11,973 bases of DNA, from positions 1-11,973 of the forward strand of contig JAILQN010000158.1 in the NCBI GenBank assembly GCA_024699005.1, given 5' to 3'. Both the position numbers and the translations under genes were made by a program. Positions 1-7,273 of the stretch are shown in pieces. Each line of letters starts with the position of its first letter. The stretch's first letter is position 1. The notes under the pieces were generated by a model. The model was not told the DNA's origin. It ran no database searches and saw nothing but the letters and a program-made list of their open reading frames with translations. Source of the DNA: Clostridia bacterium (GTDB taxonomy: Bacteria; Bacillota_A; Clostridia; Oscillospirales; Acutalibacteraceae).

Positions 1-1
1 T

Positions 2-202
2 TTCCTCTATCCCGACCGTTTCGGAAACGCCACGGAAGAGCAGTGGCGGGAGCATTTCGCCGAGCCGATGAGGACGGGCAGAGTCCCCGGCGAATGTCTT
101 GATTTTTATATCGTCTGCCCCCTGGCGGAGCAGGAAAAAAATAAGGAATGGAAAAAATCACGCCTTGAAGACGTTAAGGAATTTATCGCAGGGCAACTGT
201 AA
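2..202 (+). CDS. C-terminal fragment of an unrecognised protein
   Basis: An open frame enters from the left edge and ends at TAA 200-202, giving about 66 residues: FLYPDRFGNATEEQWREHF..., ending in KEFIAGQL. The fragment is soluble and charged, with no membrane segment, and carries a Lys/Glu-rich helical tail. I do not recognise the family. The frame is supported as coding by a strong terminator that starts 18 bases after the stop and by sensible codon use. The start and most of the gene lie outside the window. Confidence 0.6.
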   Translation, partial: FLYPDRFGNATEEQWREHFAEPMRTGRVPGECLDFYIVCPLAEQEKNKEWKKSRLEDVKEFIAGQL

Positions 203-220
203 ATCACTGACAGGATGCAG

Positions 221-247
221 AAAACCACCGGCAGAACCGGTGGTTTT
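221..247. terminator. Bidirectional intrinsic terminator between the left-edge gene and rpsU
   Basis: A perfect 11-bp stem (AAAACCACCGG at 221-231 with CCGGTGGTTTT at 237-247) encloses a 5-base loop, CAGAA. The A-run on one side and the T-run on the other let it work on both strands. It sits between the TAA of the left + strand gene and the rpsU stop at 253 on the - strand, so it probably ends both transcripts. Confidence 0.85.
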
Positions 248-252
248 GTGAA

Positions 253-429
253 TTATTTGAACTTGCGTTTACGCGCGGCTTCGGATTTTTTCTTCCTGGC
301 TACGGAAGGTTTCTCGTAATGCTCTCTTTTACGAACCTCCTGGATTATGCCGTCGCGCGACGTCTGACGCTTAAAACGCCTGAGCGCGTTATCGATGGAT
401 TCGTTGTCTTTGACTATAACCTGACTCAT
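253..429 (-). CDS. rpsU: 30S ribosomal protein bS21
   Basis: This 58-residue basic protein ([20 protein letters not shown]..., ending ...[10 protein letters not shown]) has the standard bS21 pattern: a [16 protein letters not shown] start, a central REHYEKPS segment, and an Arg/Lys-rich tail. bS21 belongs to the small ribosomal subunit near the anti-Shine-Dalgarno region of 16S rRNA and takes part in initiation. The ATG is at 429-427, preceded by a very strong purine ribosome binding site (GGAGGGAGGGG, 447-437). A near-consensus promoter lies about 60 bases upstream and a terminator follows directly, so it looks monocistronic. Length and motifs are normal for Firmicutes. Confidence 0.96.
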   Translation of the reverse strand: MSQVIVKDNESIDNALRRFKRQTSRDGIIQEVRKREHYEKPSVARKKKSEAARKRKFK

Positions 430-491
430 TCTTGTTCCCCTCCCTCCGCTTTTGCCTTGAACTTTCGTTCGTATCTCAGTAGAGACAACAT

Positions 492-520
492 ATTATATAA
501 TGTCATTTTAACAAAGTCAA
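492..520 (-). promoter_or_regulatory. Sigma-A promoter of rpsU
   Basis: Read on the - strand, TTGACT (520-515) and TATAAT (497-492) are separated by exactly 17 bp. This is close to the housekeeping consensus and predicts a start near 485, giving a leader of roughly 55 bases before the rpsU ATG. Strong expression would fit a ribosomal protein gene. Confidence 0.85.
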
Positions 521-621
521 GGCAATTTCGGCATTTGTTGTATTTTGGCACGGACGGCAATTTGCGGTGTGAAAGGCGCTTGATTTTTAGCTATTTTTAT
601 TGTGCTTCCAATTTTCTGCCA

Positions 622-651
622 TTGACGAAAACTCCGCCGCCGTATTATTAT
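622..651 (+). promoter_or_regulatory. Possible promoter for the phosphoesterase gene
   Basis: TTGACG (622-627) and TATTAT (646-651) are 18 bp apart; an overlapping TATTAT at 643-648 gives a 15-bp spacer. The weak point is that either choice places the transcription start almost at the ribosome binding site (659-664), giving an unusually short leader. Nothing else resembling a promoter is evident in the 430-672 divergent intergenic region besides the rpsU promoter. Confidence 0.3.
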
Positions 652-672
652 ATAAGGTAGGAGGCGTATAAA

Positions 673-1875
673 ATGAACGTGAAATCCTTCAGAATAAAAA
701 GGATCATTTCCGTTATCGCTGCGGCGCTCATGCTGTTCGCGCTGTGCATTCCGGCACTGTCGGCGACCCCGGCGGAGGGCGCAAAACTGCACTTTAACGA
801 GGACGGAAAGTTCCGTATCCTGAATTTCTCCGATTTCCAGGATGATTACATACTCAACCCGACGATGCTGCCGTTCGTCAAGCGTGCGGTGCAGACCTAT
901 AAGCCCGATCTCATCGTGCTTACGGGCGACAATATCTCCGGTTATACCTGTAAAATAAAGGGCATGTCCGAACCCAGCATCCGGAAATTCATGGACGTTT
1001 TCGAGGAACTGGGCGTTCCGGTCGCTTCGGTGTTCGGCAATCACGACGATCAGGGCGACCTGACAAAAGAGGAGCAGATGGAGATATACCGCGAGTATTC
1101 CTGCTTCATCGGCTTTGACGAGGCGACGGTCAGCGGAGAGGTCCTGAACGAACCGGATATGTCCGGCGTGGGCACCTACGTCGTGCCGGTCTACGAGAGC
1201 GCGGAGAGCGACACTGTGAAATTCGCGCTGTGGATGTTCGATTCCGGCTCGGACGACGCAATGGAGGACGAATACGGCTACGACTGCGTTCACAAGGATC
1301 AGCTTGACTGGTACGCGCGCACGAGCGATTATCTGAACGAACAGAGCGGCGAAACGGTATACGGCATCGCGTTCCAGCACATCGTGCCCAACGAGCTCTT
1401 CGACGTGCTCAAAAAGACCGACCGCAACACAGCCGGCGCCATGCCCTATAAGGGCGAGTGGTACGTCCTGCCCGATAACGCCGCTCCCGGCGGCATCATC
1501 GGCGAGCCGCCCTGCCCGTCTTCCGCGAATTACGGTCAGGTTGACCTGTTCAATGAGCGAGGCGACGTTCTGGCGGTAGTCTGCGGGCACGACCACGCGA
1601 ACTCTTACGACATACCCTGCGGTAATATCAGGCTTATCTGTACGCCGACCTGCGGTTTCCAGGCGCACGGCGCCGAGAAGACCCGCGGAGCGAGGATCAT
1701 CGATCTGGATCTGCGCGACACGTCGCGTTTTGAAACAACGACTATCCTTTATACCGATTCCGCGTTCGCGGACATCATAAATAATTTTACTTACAAATTC
1801 ATAAACTTCTGGAAAGAACTCTATCTGATCGGCAATAACCTTCTTGTTTATGCCCGTGAGATACTGGGAATATAA
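673..1875 (+). CDS. Secreted calcineurin-like metallophosphoesterase
   Basis: This 400-residue protein begins with a signal peptide (basic start, hydrophobic core at about 10-30, likely cleavage around ALSATPA). The binuclear-metal phosphoesterase motifs then follow in order: FSDFQDD (about 52-58), LTGDN (83-87), FGNHDD (121-126), AFQH (233-236) and CGHDH (304-308). The first motif is normally D-x-H and is D-x-Q here. Such enzymes hydrolyse phosphate esters at a two-metal centre, and the signal peptide puts this one outside the membrane. The substrate cannot be read. AGGAGG at 659-664 supports the ATG. Another + strand gene follows after 27 bases and is probably co-transcribed. Confidence 0.88.
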   Translation: MNVKSFRIKRIISVIAAALMLFALCIPALSATPAEGAKLHFNEDGKFRILNFSDFQDDYILNPTMLPFVKRAVQTYKPDLIVLTGDNISGYTCKIKGMSEPSIRKFMDVFEELGVPVASVFGNHDDQGDLTKEEQMEIYREYSCFIGFDEATVSGEVLNEPDMSGVGTYVVPVYESAESDTVKFALWMFDSGSDDAMEDEYGYDCVHKDQLDWYARTSDYLNEQSGETVYGIAFQHIVPNELFDVLKKTDRNTAGAMPYKGEWYVLPDNAAPGGIIGEPPCPSSANYGQVDLFNERGDVLAVVCGHDHANSYDIPCGNIRLICTPTCGFQAHGAEKTRGARIIDLDLRDTSRFETTTILYTDSAFADIINNFTYKFINFWKELYLIGNNLLVYAREILGI

Positions 1876-1902
1876 CTTGCCGGAAAAAATAAAGGAGTTA
1901 TT

Positions 1903-3735
1903 ATGGCAGAACCTATCAAAGTGGATTTCAACGAAAATAAAAACGGCGGCGGCACCACAAAAGAGGTGCTTATCCCGCCTGACAAAGCAGGACTCAAGAT
2001 CGTTATAAATATAATAATAACGATAGTCGCAGGCGCGATTTTCTATTACTTCTATCTGCCGCCCATGAGTTTCCGCGCTATCGAATTCTATATTTTCTGG
2101 GCTGCGGTCGCCGGCATATACGTGCTTGCGAATTTCGTCACCTCAAAAGCGATAATCCGTCCGGAATTCATTCCGTACGCAAGGAAGCATTCGATCGTTC
2201 CGATAATTCTTGCAGCCGCGCTGGGGCTTGTGCTGCTCGTGGGTTATCTTACTTCCTGCGCGCTGTTCCGCGCCAACGCGTTCTCAAAGCTGCTGGATAT
2301 AAGCGACAAAAAAGACGATATCAACTCCTCGGTCACTCTTATAGACAGCACGGCGGATTTTGAGAACATCGCGATGATAGACTCCGCTGCGTCCGAAAAG
2401 CTCGCGGACAAGGTCCTGGGCGATCTTGCTTCCCTCAGTCTGGAATCCCAGTTCGACATAGCCACGGAGTATTCCACCCAGATCAACTACAAAGGCGCGC
2501 CCTGCAGGGTCTATCCGCTCAAATACGGCAACGTGTTCAAGTGGCTGAACAATACCTCCGACGGTTTCCCGGGGTACGTCATAGTGAACATGAACACCCA
2601 GGCTACACAGTTCTTCTTCCTCAATAAGGACAGCACGGAAGGTTATATGAAGTTCTCTCCGACGGAGCATTTCCACAAGAACCTCAAAAGGGTGGTGCGC
2701 TTCCGTCATCCGACGATGATCATCGGCAATATCTCCTTCGAGATCGACGAGAGCGGCACGCCCTACTGGATCGTTGAGGATATCAAGAAGAGGGTCGGTC
2801 TTATCAGCGGCGACGACGTGCGCGGCATCGTGCTGGTGAACGCCGTTACCGGCGAGGACACTTACTATACGACCGAGGAAGTCAAAGAGGGAAAATCCGA
2901 CGACGTCAGCCTGACCTGGATAGATCAGGTCTACGACGCGAACCTGCTCATAAAGCAGTACAACTACTACGGCACCTATGTAAAAGGATTCTGGAACTCG
3001 CTCTTTACTCAAACGGAAGTCAAGAAGACTACCACCGGCGCCACCTACCTCGCCATGGGCGACGACGTTTACGTATACACCGGCGTCACCTCGGTCACAT
3101 CCGACCAGTCTATCCTGGGCTTCATCCTTATCAACCAGCGTACCAAGGAAGCTCTGTTCTACAACTCCACCGGCGCTACCGAGCTTGCCGCTCAGGGTTC
3201 CGCCGAGGGCGCGGTGCAGGACAAGGGCTGGAAAGCCACGTTCCCGCTGCTTATCAACCTCGGGGGCGAGGCGACTTACTTCATGGCTCTGAAGGACGAT
3301 TCCAACGTCGTCAAGTCCTACGCCATGGTCAACGTGGGCAACTATAACATAGTCGCCACCGACTCCGCCATGGGCGATCCGGATCTTGCTCAGTGCATAA
3401 AGAATTATCAGGTGCAGCTCCGCAACGGCAAAAACAAAAACATCAATATCGACACTTCCGCTCCAGTGCCCGAGACGGTCGACAATAACGACCCCGGCGA
3501 GGCTGTGCCCGAAGTCGATATCAGGGAACTGACCGGCGTTATTACCGAAATCAGGAGCCAGATAGAAAACGGCGAAACGGTCTATTATATCGCGGTCGAG
3601 GGCGTTGAACCCTACGTAAGACTCATTGCTTCCGCAAATCCCGCAGCGATATTCCTTAATGTGGACGATGATATTTCGGTCACTTACACCGACGCTGACG
3701 TCGCCGAGCTCTGGATAGACGCTGTACTGGCGTAA
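1903..3735 (+). CDS. Membrane protein of unknown family with a large soluble C-terminal region
   Basis: This 610-residue protein starts at ATG 1903 behind AAAGGAG. After a polar, Gly-rich 25-residue start come three hydrophobic segments (about 31-52, 60-80 and 98-120), then some 490 soluble residues. The soluble part repeats a theme like GYVIVNMNTQATQFFF, GIVLVNAVTGEDTYY and GFILINQRTKEALFY, reminiscent of PepSY-like beta units (weak similarity by eye). The last 70 residues (LTGVITEIRSQIENGETVYYIAV...) look like a compact beta domain, perhaps OB-like. I do not recognise a named family and no catalytic motif stands out. It lies between the phosphoesterase and lepA on the same strand. Which side of the membrane the large domain faces is uncertain. 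Confidence 0.85.
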   Translation: MAEPIKVDFNENKNGGGTTKEVLIPPDKAGLKIVINIIITIVAGAIFYYFYLPPMSFRAIEFYIFWAAVAGIYVLANFVTSKAIIRPEFIPYARKHSIVPIILAAALGLVLLVGYLTSCALFRANAFSKLLDISDKKDDINSSVTLIDSTADFENIAMIDSAASEKLADKVLGDLASLSLESQFDIATEYSTQINYKGAPCRVYPLKYGNVFKWLNNTSDGFPGYVIVNMNTQATQFFFLNKDSTEGYMKFSPTEHFHKNLKRVVRFRHPTMIIGNISFEIDESGTPYWIVEDIKKRVGLISGDDVRGIVLVNAVTGEDTYYTTEEVKEGKSDDVSLTWIDQVYDANLLIKQYNYYGTYVKGFWNSLFTQTEVKKTTTGATYLAMGDDVYVYTGVTSVTSDQSILGFILINQRTKEALFYNSTGATELAAQGSAEGAVQDKGWKATFPLLINLGGEATYFMALKDDSNVVKSYAMVNVGNYNIVATDSAMGDPDLAQCIKNYQVQLRNGKNKNINIDTSAPVPETVDNNDPGEAVPEVDIRELTGVITEIRSQIENGETVYYIAVEGVEPYVRLIASANPAAIFLNVDDDISVTYTDADVAELWIDAVLA

Positions 3736-3743
3736 ATAAATAA

Positions 3744-3812
3744 GGTGACAGGTGACAGGTAACAGGCTGCAGTTTTTGATCTGATACCTGTCACCTGTCA
3801 CCTGTCACCTGT
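3744..3812. repeat. Inverted pair of GGTGACA heptamer arrays upstream of lepA
   Basis: The left arm has GGTGACA, GGTGACA and GGTAACA plus GG (3744-3766). The right arm carries the complement as TGTCACC units at 3789-3795, 3796-3802 and 3803-3809, with extra part-units at both ends. The 23-base arms (3744-3766 and 3787-3809) pair with one mismatch around a 20-base spacer. The structure fills nearly all the space between the membrane-protein gene and lepA. A short T-run (3812-3815) follows the hairpin, so it could act as a weak terminator or attenuator. Confidence 0.9.
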
Positions 3813-3823
3813 TTTATATTCAA

Positions 3824-5635
3824 ATGATAAAATCAAAAGACAACATCCGCAACTTCTCCATAATCGCCCATATCGACCACGGCAAATCCACACTTGCCGA
3901 CAGGCTTCTGGAGCTGACCGACTCGGTCGACAAGCGCGATATGCAGCAGCAGATACTGGACGATATGGAGCTGGAGCGCGAACGAGGCATAACCATCAAG
4001 GCGCACGCGGTCACGCTGAAGTATACCGAGGCCGGCAGGGATTACGAACTCAACCTGATCGACACCCCCGGTCACGTCGACTTCAATTACGAGGTCTCGC
4101 GCTCACTCGCCGCCTGCGAAGGGGCGCTGCTTATAGTGGACGCGACACAGGGGATCGAGGCGCAGACTTTAGGCAATACATATCTCGCCCTTGACCACAA
4201 TCTGGAGCTGGTTCCGGTCATAAACAAGATCGACCTGCCCGCCGCGGACCCGGACACCGTTGCCGCGGACGTGGAGGAAGTCATCGGCCTCGACTGCTCA
4301 GAAGCGCCCAGGATATCCGCCAAGACCGGCGAAAACTGCGAAGAAGTGCTGCGGCAGATAGTCAAACAGATACCTTGCCCCGAGGGGGACGACGACGCCC
4401 CGCTGCGCGCGCTGGTCTTCGACTCGATCTACGACAATTACCGCGGGGTCATAGTTTACGTGCGCGTAATGGACGGGCAGATCCACCCGGGCGACACCAT
4501 GCGCATGATGGCGACCGGCGCGGAATTCACCGTGGTGGAGGTCGGCAAGATGAACGCGACCTCGCTCTCGCCGGTTGAAGGACTGTATTCCGGCGAGGTG
4601 GGCTATATTACCGCGTCCATCAAGACGGTGCGCGACGCGAGAGTGGGCGACACCGTCACGCTCGCTTCAAAACCCGCTTCCGAACCGTTGGCAGGTTACA
4701 AAAAGGTCAACCCCATGGTCTTCTGCGGCGTTTACCCGGCGGACGGCGCGGATTACGAGAACCTGAAAGAGGCTCTTGAAAAACTGCAGCTCAACGACGC
4801 GTCTCTGTCCTTTGAGCCGGAGACATCCGGAGCTCTGGGCTTCGGCTTCCGCTGCGGTTTCCTGGGGCTTCTGCATCTGGAGATAATCCAGGAAAGGCTG
4901 GAGCGCGAATATAATCTCGACCTTGTCACCACGGTGCCGAGCGTTATCTACAAGATTTATCTGCGCGACGGAAAAATGGTGGAGATAGACAACCCCACAA
5001 AGTATCCCGATCCCGCGGAGATAGATTACTGCGAGGAGCCCGTTGCGGACGCGCACATCTTCTCCCCGCCGGAGTACGTCGGCACGATAATGGACCTGTG
5101 CCAGGACAGGCGCGGAACGTTCAAGAATATGACCTATCTCGCCGCAGACCGCGTGGACATCGCCTACGATCTGCCGCTGAACGAGATAATCTACGACTTC
5201 TTTGACGCCCTCAAATCCCGCACAAGGGGCTATGCGTCCTTTGATTACGAACTCAAAGGCTACGTGCGCTCAAAGCTCGTCAAACTGGACGTGCTCCTGA
5301 ACGGCGATATGATAGACGCGCTTTCGTTCATTATCCACGAGGACAAGGCTTACGGCCGCGCCCGCAAGATCGCGGAAAAGCTGAAGGAGAATATCCCGCG
5401 CCAGATGTTCGAGATACCCGTGCAGATCGCAATCGGCGGCAAGATCATCGCCCGCGAAACGGTCAAGGCGCTGCGGAAAGACGTGCTTGCCAAGTGTTAC
5501 GGCGGCGACATCACCCGAAAGAAAAAGCTGCTTGAAAAGCAGAAGGAGGGCAAAAAAAGAATGCGCTCCTTCGGAACGGTGGAGGTCCCGCAGGAGGCGT
5601 TCATGGCGGTGCTCAAACTGGATGATCAGAAGTGA
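3824..5635 (+). CDS. lepA: Elongation factor 4 (LepA), ribosomal back-translocase GTPase
   Basis: The 603 residues are the family's usual length. The start, [20 protein letters not shown], is the classic LepA opening. GTPase motifs are intact: the P-loop AHIDHGKS (15-22), switch I RGITIKA (54-60), DTPGH (80-84) and NKID (134-137). The EF4-type C-terminal region ([18 protein letters not shown]...) is complete. EF4 binds the ribosome and acts on translating or assembling ribosomes, with its clearest effects under stress. The ATG at 3824 is fixed by homology, yet no Shine-Dalgarno sequence lies before it: the bases upstream are TTTATATTCAA and then the heptamer hairpin. With no separate promoter visible in the 88-base gap, read-through from the upstream genes is likely. 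Confidence 0.97.
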   Translation: MIKSKDNIRNFSIIAHIDHGKSTLADRLLELTDSVDKRDMQQQILDDMELERERGITIKAHAVTLKYTEAGRDYELNLIDTPGHVDFNYEVSRSLAACEGALLIVDATQGIEAQTLGNTYLALDHNLELVPVINKIDLPAADPDTVAADVEEVIGLDCSEAPRISAKTGENCEEVLRQIVKQIPCPEGDDDAPLRALVFDSIYDNYRGVIVYVRVMDGQIHPGDTMRMMATGAEFTVVEVGKMNATSLSPVEGLYSGEVGYITASIKTVRDARVGDTVTLASKPASEPLAGYKKVNPMVFCGVYPADGADYENLKEALEKLQLNDASLSFEPETSGALGFGFRCGFLGLLHLEIIQERLEREYNLDLVTTVPSVIYKIYLRDGKMVEIDNPTKYPDPAEIDYCEEPVADAHIFSPPEYVGTIMDLCQDRRGTFKNMTYLAADRVDIAYDLPLNEIIYDFFDALKSRTRGYASFDYELKGYVRSKLVKLDVLLNGDMIDALSFIIHEDKAYGRARKIAEKLKENIPRQMFEIPVQIAIGGKIIARETVKALRKDVLAKCYGGDITRKKKLLEKQKEGKKRMRSFGTVEVPQEAFMAVLKLDDQK

Positions 5636-5659
5636 AATTATACAGAGGAGGGATGAATT

Positions 5660-5875
5660 GTGAGCGAAAAAGATTTTGCCAGATCTTTGATCGATCAACT
5701 GCCCGATGAAAAGCTTGCATATGCGATCGGCTATCTTCAGGGATTGGCAGCTCAGGAAGCGGAGGATGACGCGTTTTGTGATCAGCTTTATCAGGCTTAT
5801 CTGTCGGATGCCGATCCCGAAAAAGATGTCGGAATACCGTTGGAGCAGTGTAAAGCTGAATGGGGAATCGAGTAA
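5660..5875 (+). CDS. Antitoxin of a RelE-type toxin-antitoxin pair
   Basis: This acidic 71-residue protein (MSEKDFARSLIDQLPDEKLA..., ending ECKAEWGIE-like: LEQCKAEWGIE) resembles small Clostridia antitoxins found in front of RelE toxins. It has a helical LIDQLPDEKLAYAIGYLQGL start, then an acidic middle, then a C-terminal toxin-binding tail. The start is GTG 5660, 7 bases after a strong GGAGGG site (5647-5652). An ATG at 5653 is in another frame and stops early. The stop overlaps the toxin start (TAATG), the usual toxin-antitoxin coupling. Antitoxins of this kind neutralise the toxin and often repress their own promoter. No separate promoter is obvious, so co-transcription with lepA is possible. 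Confidence 0.8.
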   Translation: MSEKDFARSLIDQLPDEKLAYAIGYLQGLAAQEAEDDAFCDQLYQAYLSDADPEKDVGIPLEQCKAEWGIE

Positions 5876-6126
5876 TGTACACGGTCATTCTGTTAAAACG
5901 CGCAAAAAAGTATATTGATAAATTGCCGCAAAATGAAAAGAAGCGATTAATTGCGGCAATTGAACGCTTGCCCGCAGGCCCCGGTATCAAACAGATGAAG
6001 GGATATGAAAACCTGTTCCGTCTGCGCGTCGCCGATTACCGCGTGATATATCGCGTAGATCACGGTGAGTTGCAGGTTATCGTGATAGATGCGGATTCTC
6101 GCGGGGATGTTTATAAGAAGTATTAG
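5875..6126 (+). CDS. RelE/ParE-family toxin
   Basis: This 83-residue basic protein (MYTVILLKRAKKYIDKLPQN...) shows the RelE fold pattern: a first beta strand, two helices, then GYENLFRLRVADYRVIYRVD, and a final beta strand ending in RGDVYKKY. RelE members cleave mRNA in the ribosomal A site; ParE members target gyrase. The LFRLRVxDYRVIYRV core favours RelE. ATG 5875 overlaps the antitoxin TAA by one base. An in-frame ATG at 5860 would add MGNRV but would lie inside the antitoxin. The pair is AT-richer than lepA, which fits a mobile accessory origin. Confidence 0.88.
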   Translation: MYTVILLKRAKKYIDKLPQNEKKRLIAAIERLPAGPGIKQMKGYENLFRLRVADYRVIYRVDHGELQVIVIDADSRGDVYKKY

Positions 6127-6154
6127 AATTCAGCCTGAGCGCGGCTGAAAAGAT

Positions 6155-6187
6155 TCCGGAGGGGGCTGAGAGCCTCCTCCGGATTTT
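6155..6187. terminator. Bidirectional terminator between convergent operons
   Basis: A 12-bp stem (TCCGGAGGGGGC at 6155-6166 with GCCTCCTCCGGA at 6172-6183, one G-T pair) has a 5-base loop and is followed by TTTT on the + strand. On the - strand it is followed by an AATCTTTT tract. It lies between the toxin stop (6126) and the dockerin-protein stop (6196), so it probably serves both converging transcripts. Confidence 0.87.
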
Positions 6188-6195
6188 GCCTGTGA

Positions 6196-7245
6196 TCAGT
6201 AACGCGTTGCGGAAAAATCTGAATCAAGCCGGATACTGTCGAACGGAATACGTCTGCCCCAGGAAATGCCGCAGTGCCAGTCCCAGTTGCATTCGCATAC
6301 GGTGATAAACGCCATGCCTGCGGTGTGATTTGTATCGCTGAAGATATCGTAACCTGTGATCTCATCCTTTTCCGTGCGGTCGATGACGAAGACGGAATGA
6401 TTCGGAAGCATGCGCAGATAATCCCCGATCTTTATCATCTGCGGATCACTGTAATAGGTGACAGGCGCCTGCGTCCCGAAGACCTCGATGCTCATCTGTC
6501 TTGCAAAGCCGACGCACTGCCCCTGACAGTACTCGTATTTGCCGGATTCGTGGTCGTCGCAGGGGATCTCCGAAACGAAGGGATACTGTTTGCTCTTTGT
6601 GTGCTTGTTCCAGTAATATCCGTCGGGGTATTTTTCCTGAAGATCGTATATCTTTTTCTGCAGCTCTGTGATGACGTTCACGAACCAATAGTAACGCTTG
6701 TCGCCCACGGTAAGATAAACGCAGGAAAAGCCCTTTTTCTTTGCATTTATATTCCCTGTGGAGGATACGGAAACTGCGTCGGGGTTGGAGGACGTCCACT
6801 TGCAATTTGAGTCGCTGCGTAGGAAGACATTCTCCCCGAGCAGAGCATTTTCTCCCTCGGTAAGCGTAAGATCGTTGAACTGTTGTTTGTTGTAATAAGG
6901 AATACCGTCCGTCTGCAGAGCTTTCTGCACCGGCGGGGTTATCAGGTTCAGCGATTCCTCCGGTTCAAGCTTAGCCGAATAACGCAGAATGATACGGGCG
7001 TCTTCGGCAAGGACTTTGCCGTCCCCGTCGGAATCCGCGTAGGGTATGACCTCCTCGGCGCATAAGAACAGACTTGCCGAGATGCGGAGCGCCGCTCTGG
7101 CGTCCGCGGCTGTTACGGCGCCGTCGCCGTCCACGTCGCCGGAACGGATCATATCGCCGTCAGCAGCGCAGGCAAAGGGGAGCGCAGGCTGAACAAGGCA
7201 TAATAAGACGGCAAGCAGACAGATTATTCTGACATGAGATTTCAT
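6196..7245 (-). CDS. Secreted dockerin / Ig-like / CHAP-like protein
   Basis: From ATG 7245 the protein has 349 residues. A signal peptide (about 1-28, ending PFACAA) is followed by two dockerin-type calcium loops, GDVDGDGAVTAADARAALRIS (about 36-56) and DSDGDGKVLAEDARIILRYS (71-90). A Big2/Ig-like segment comes next (about 125-192, with KWTSSNPDAVSVSSTGNINA). The C-terminal domain has a likely nucleophile in QGQCVGFAR (C244) and a His in NHSVFVI (H283), as in CHAP or NlpC-type cysteine hydrolases that cut peptidoglycan peptides. The dockerin suggests attachment to a cohesin partner outside the cell. An in-frame GTG at 7257 is an alternative start; neither start has a strong ribosome binding site. 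It is the last gene of the - strand operon, closely behind the glycoside-hydrolase-like gene. Confidence 0.85.
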   Translation of the reverse strand: MKSHVRIICLLAVLLCLVQPALPFACAADGDMIRSGDVDGDGAVTAADARAALRISASLFLCAEEVIPYADSDGDGKVLAEDARIILRYSAKLEPEESLNLITPPVQKALQTDGIPYYNKQQFNDLTLTEGENALLGENVFLRSDSNCKWTSSNPDAVSVSSTGNINAKKKGFSCVYLTVGDKRYYWFVNVITELQKKIYDLQEKYPDGYYWNKHTKSKQYPFVSEIPCDDHESGKYEYCQGQCVGFARQMSIEVFGTQAPVTYYSDPQMIKIGDYLRMLPNHSVFVIDRTEKDEITGYDIFSDTNHTAGMAFITVCECNWDWHCGISWGRRIPFDSIRLDSDFSATRY

Positions 7246-7273
7246 ATTCCCGGACACTTATTTCAAATGAAAT

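Noticed and set aside
319..660. 113-codon + strand open frame over rpsU
   Set aside because: It runs over the clear bS21 gene and its promoter on the other strand; composition is non-coding.
517..1668. Long - strand open frame opposite the phosphoesterase
   Set aside because: Antisense to a gene with complete phosphoesterase motifs; also overlaps the rpsU promoter region.
2284..3801. Long - strand open frame opposite the membrane protein
   Set aside because: It is an antisense shadow: the + strand frame has a ribosome binding site, membrane helices and sensible composition, while this one has no recognisable domain and ends in the repeat.
5860..5874. Upstream ATG start for the RelE-type toxin
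   Set aside because: The ATG at 5875 gives the standard toxin start and the typical TAATG overlap with the antitoxin; the upstream one lies inside the antitoxin gene.
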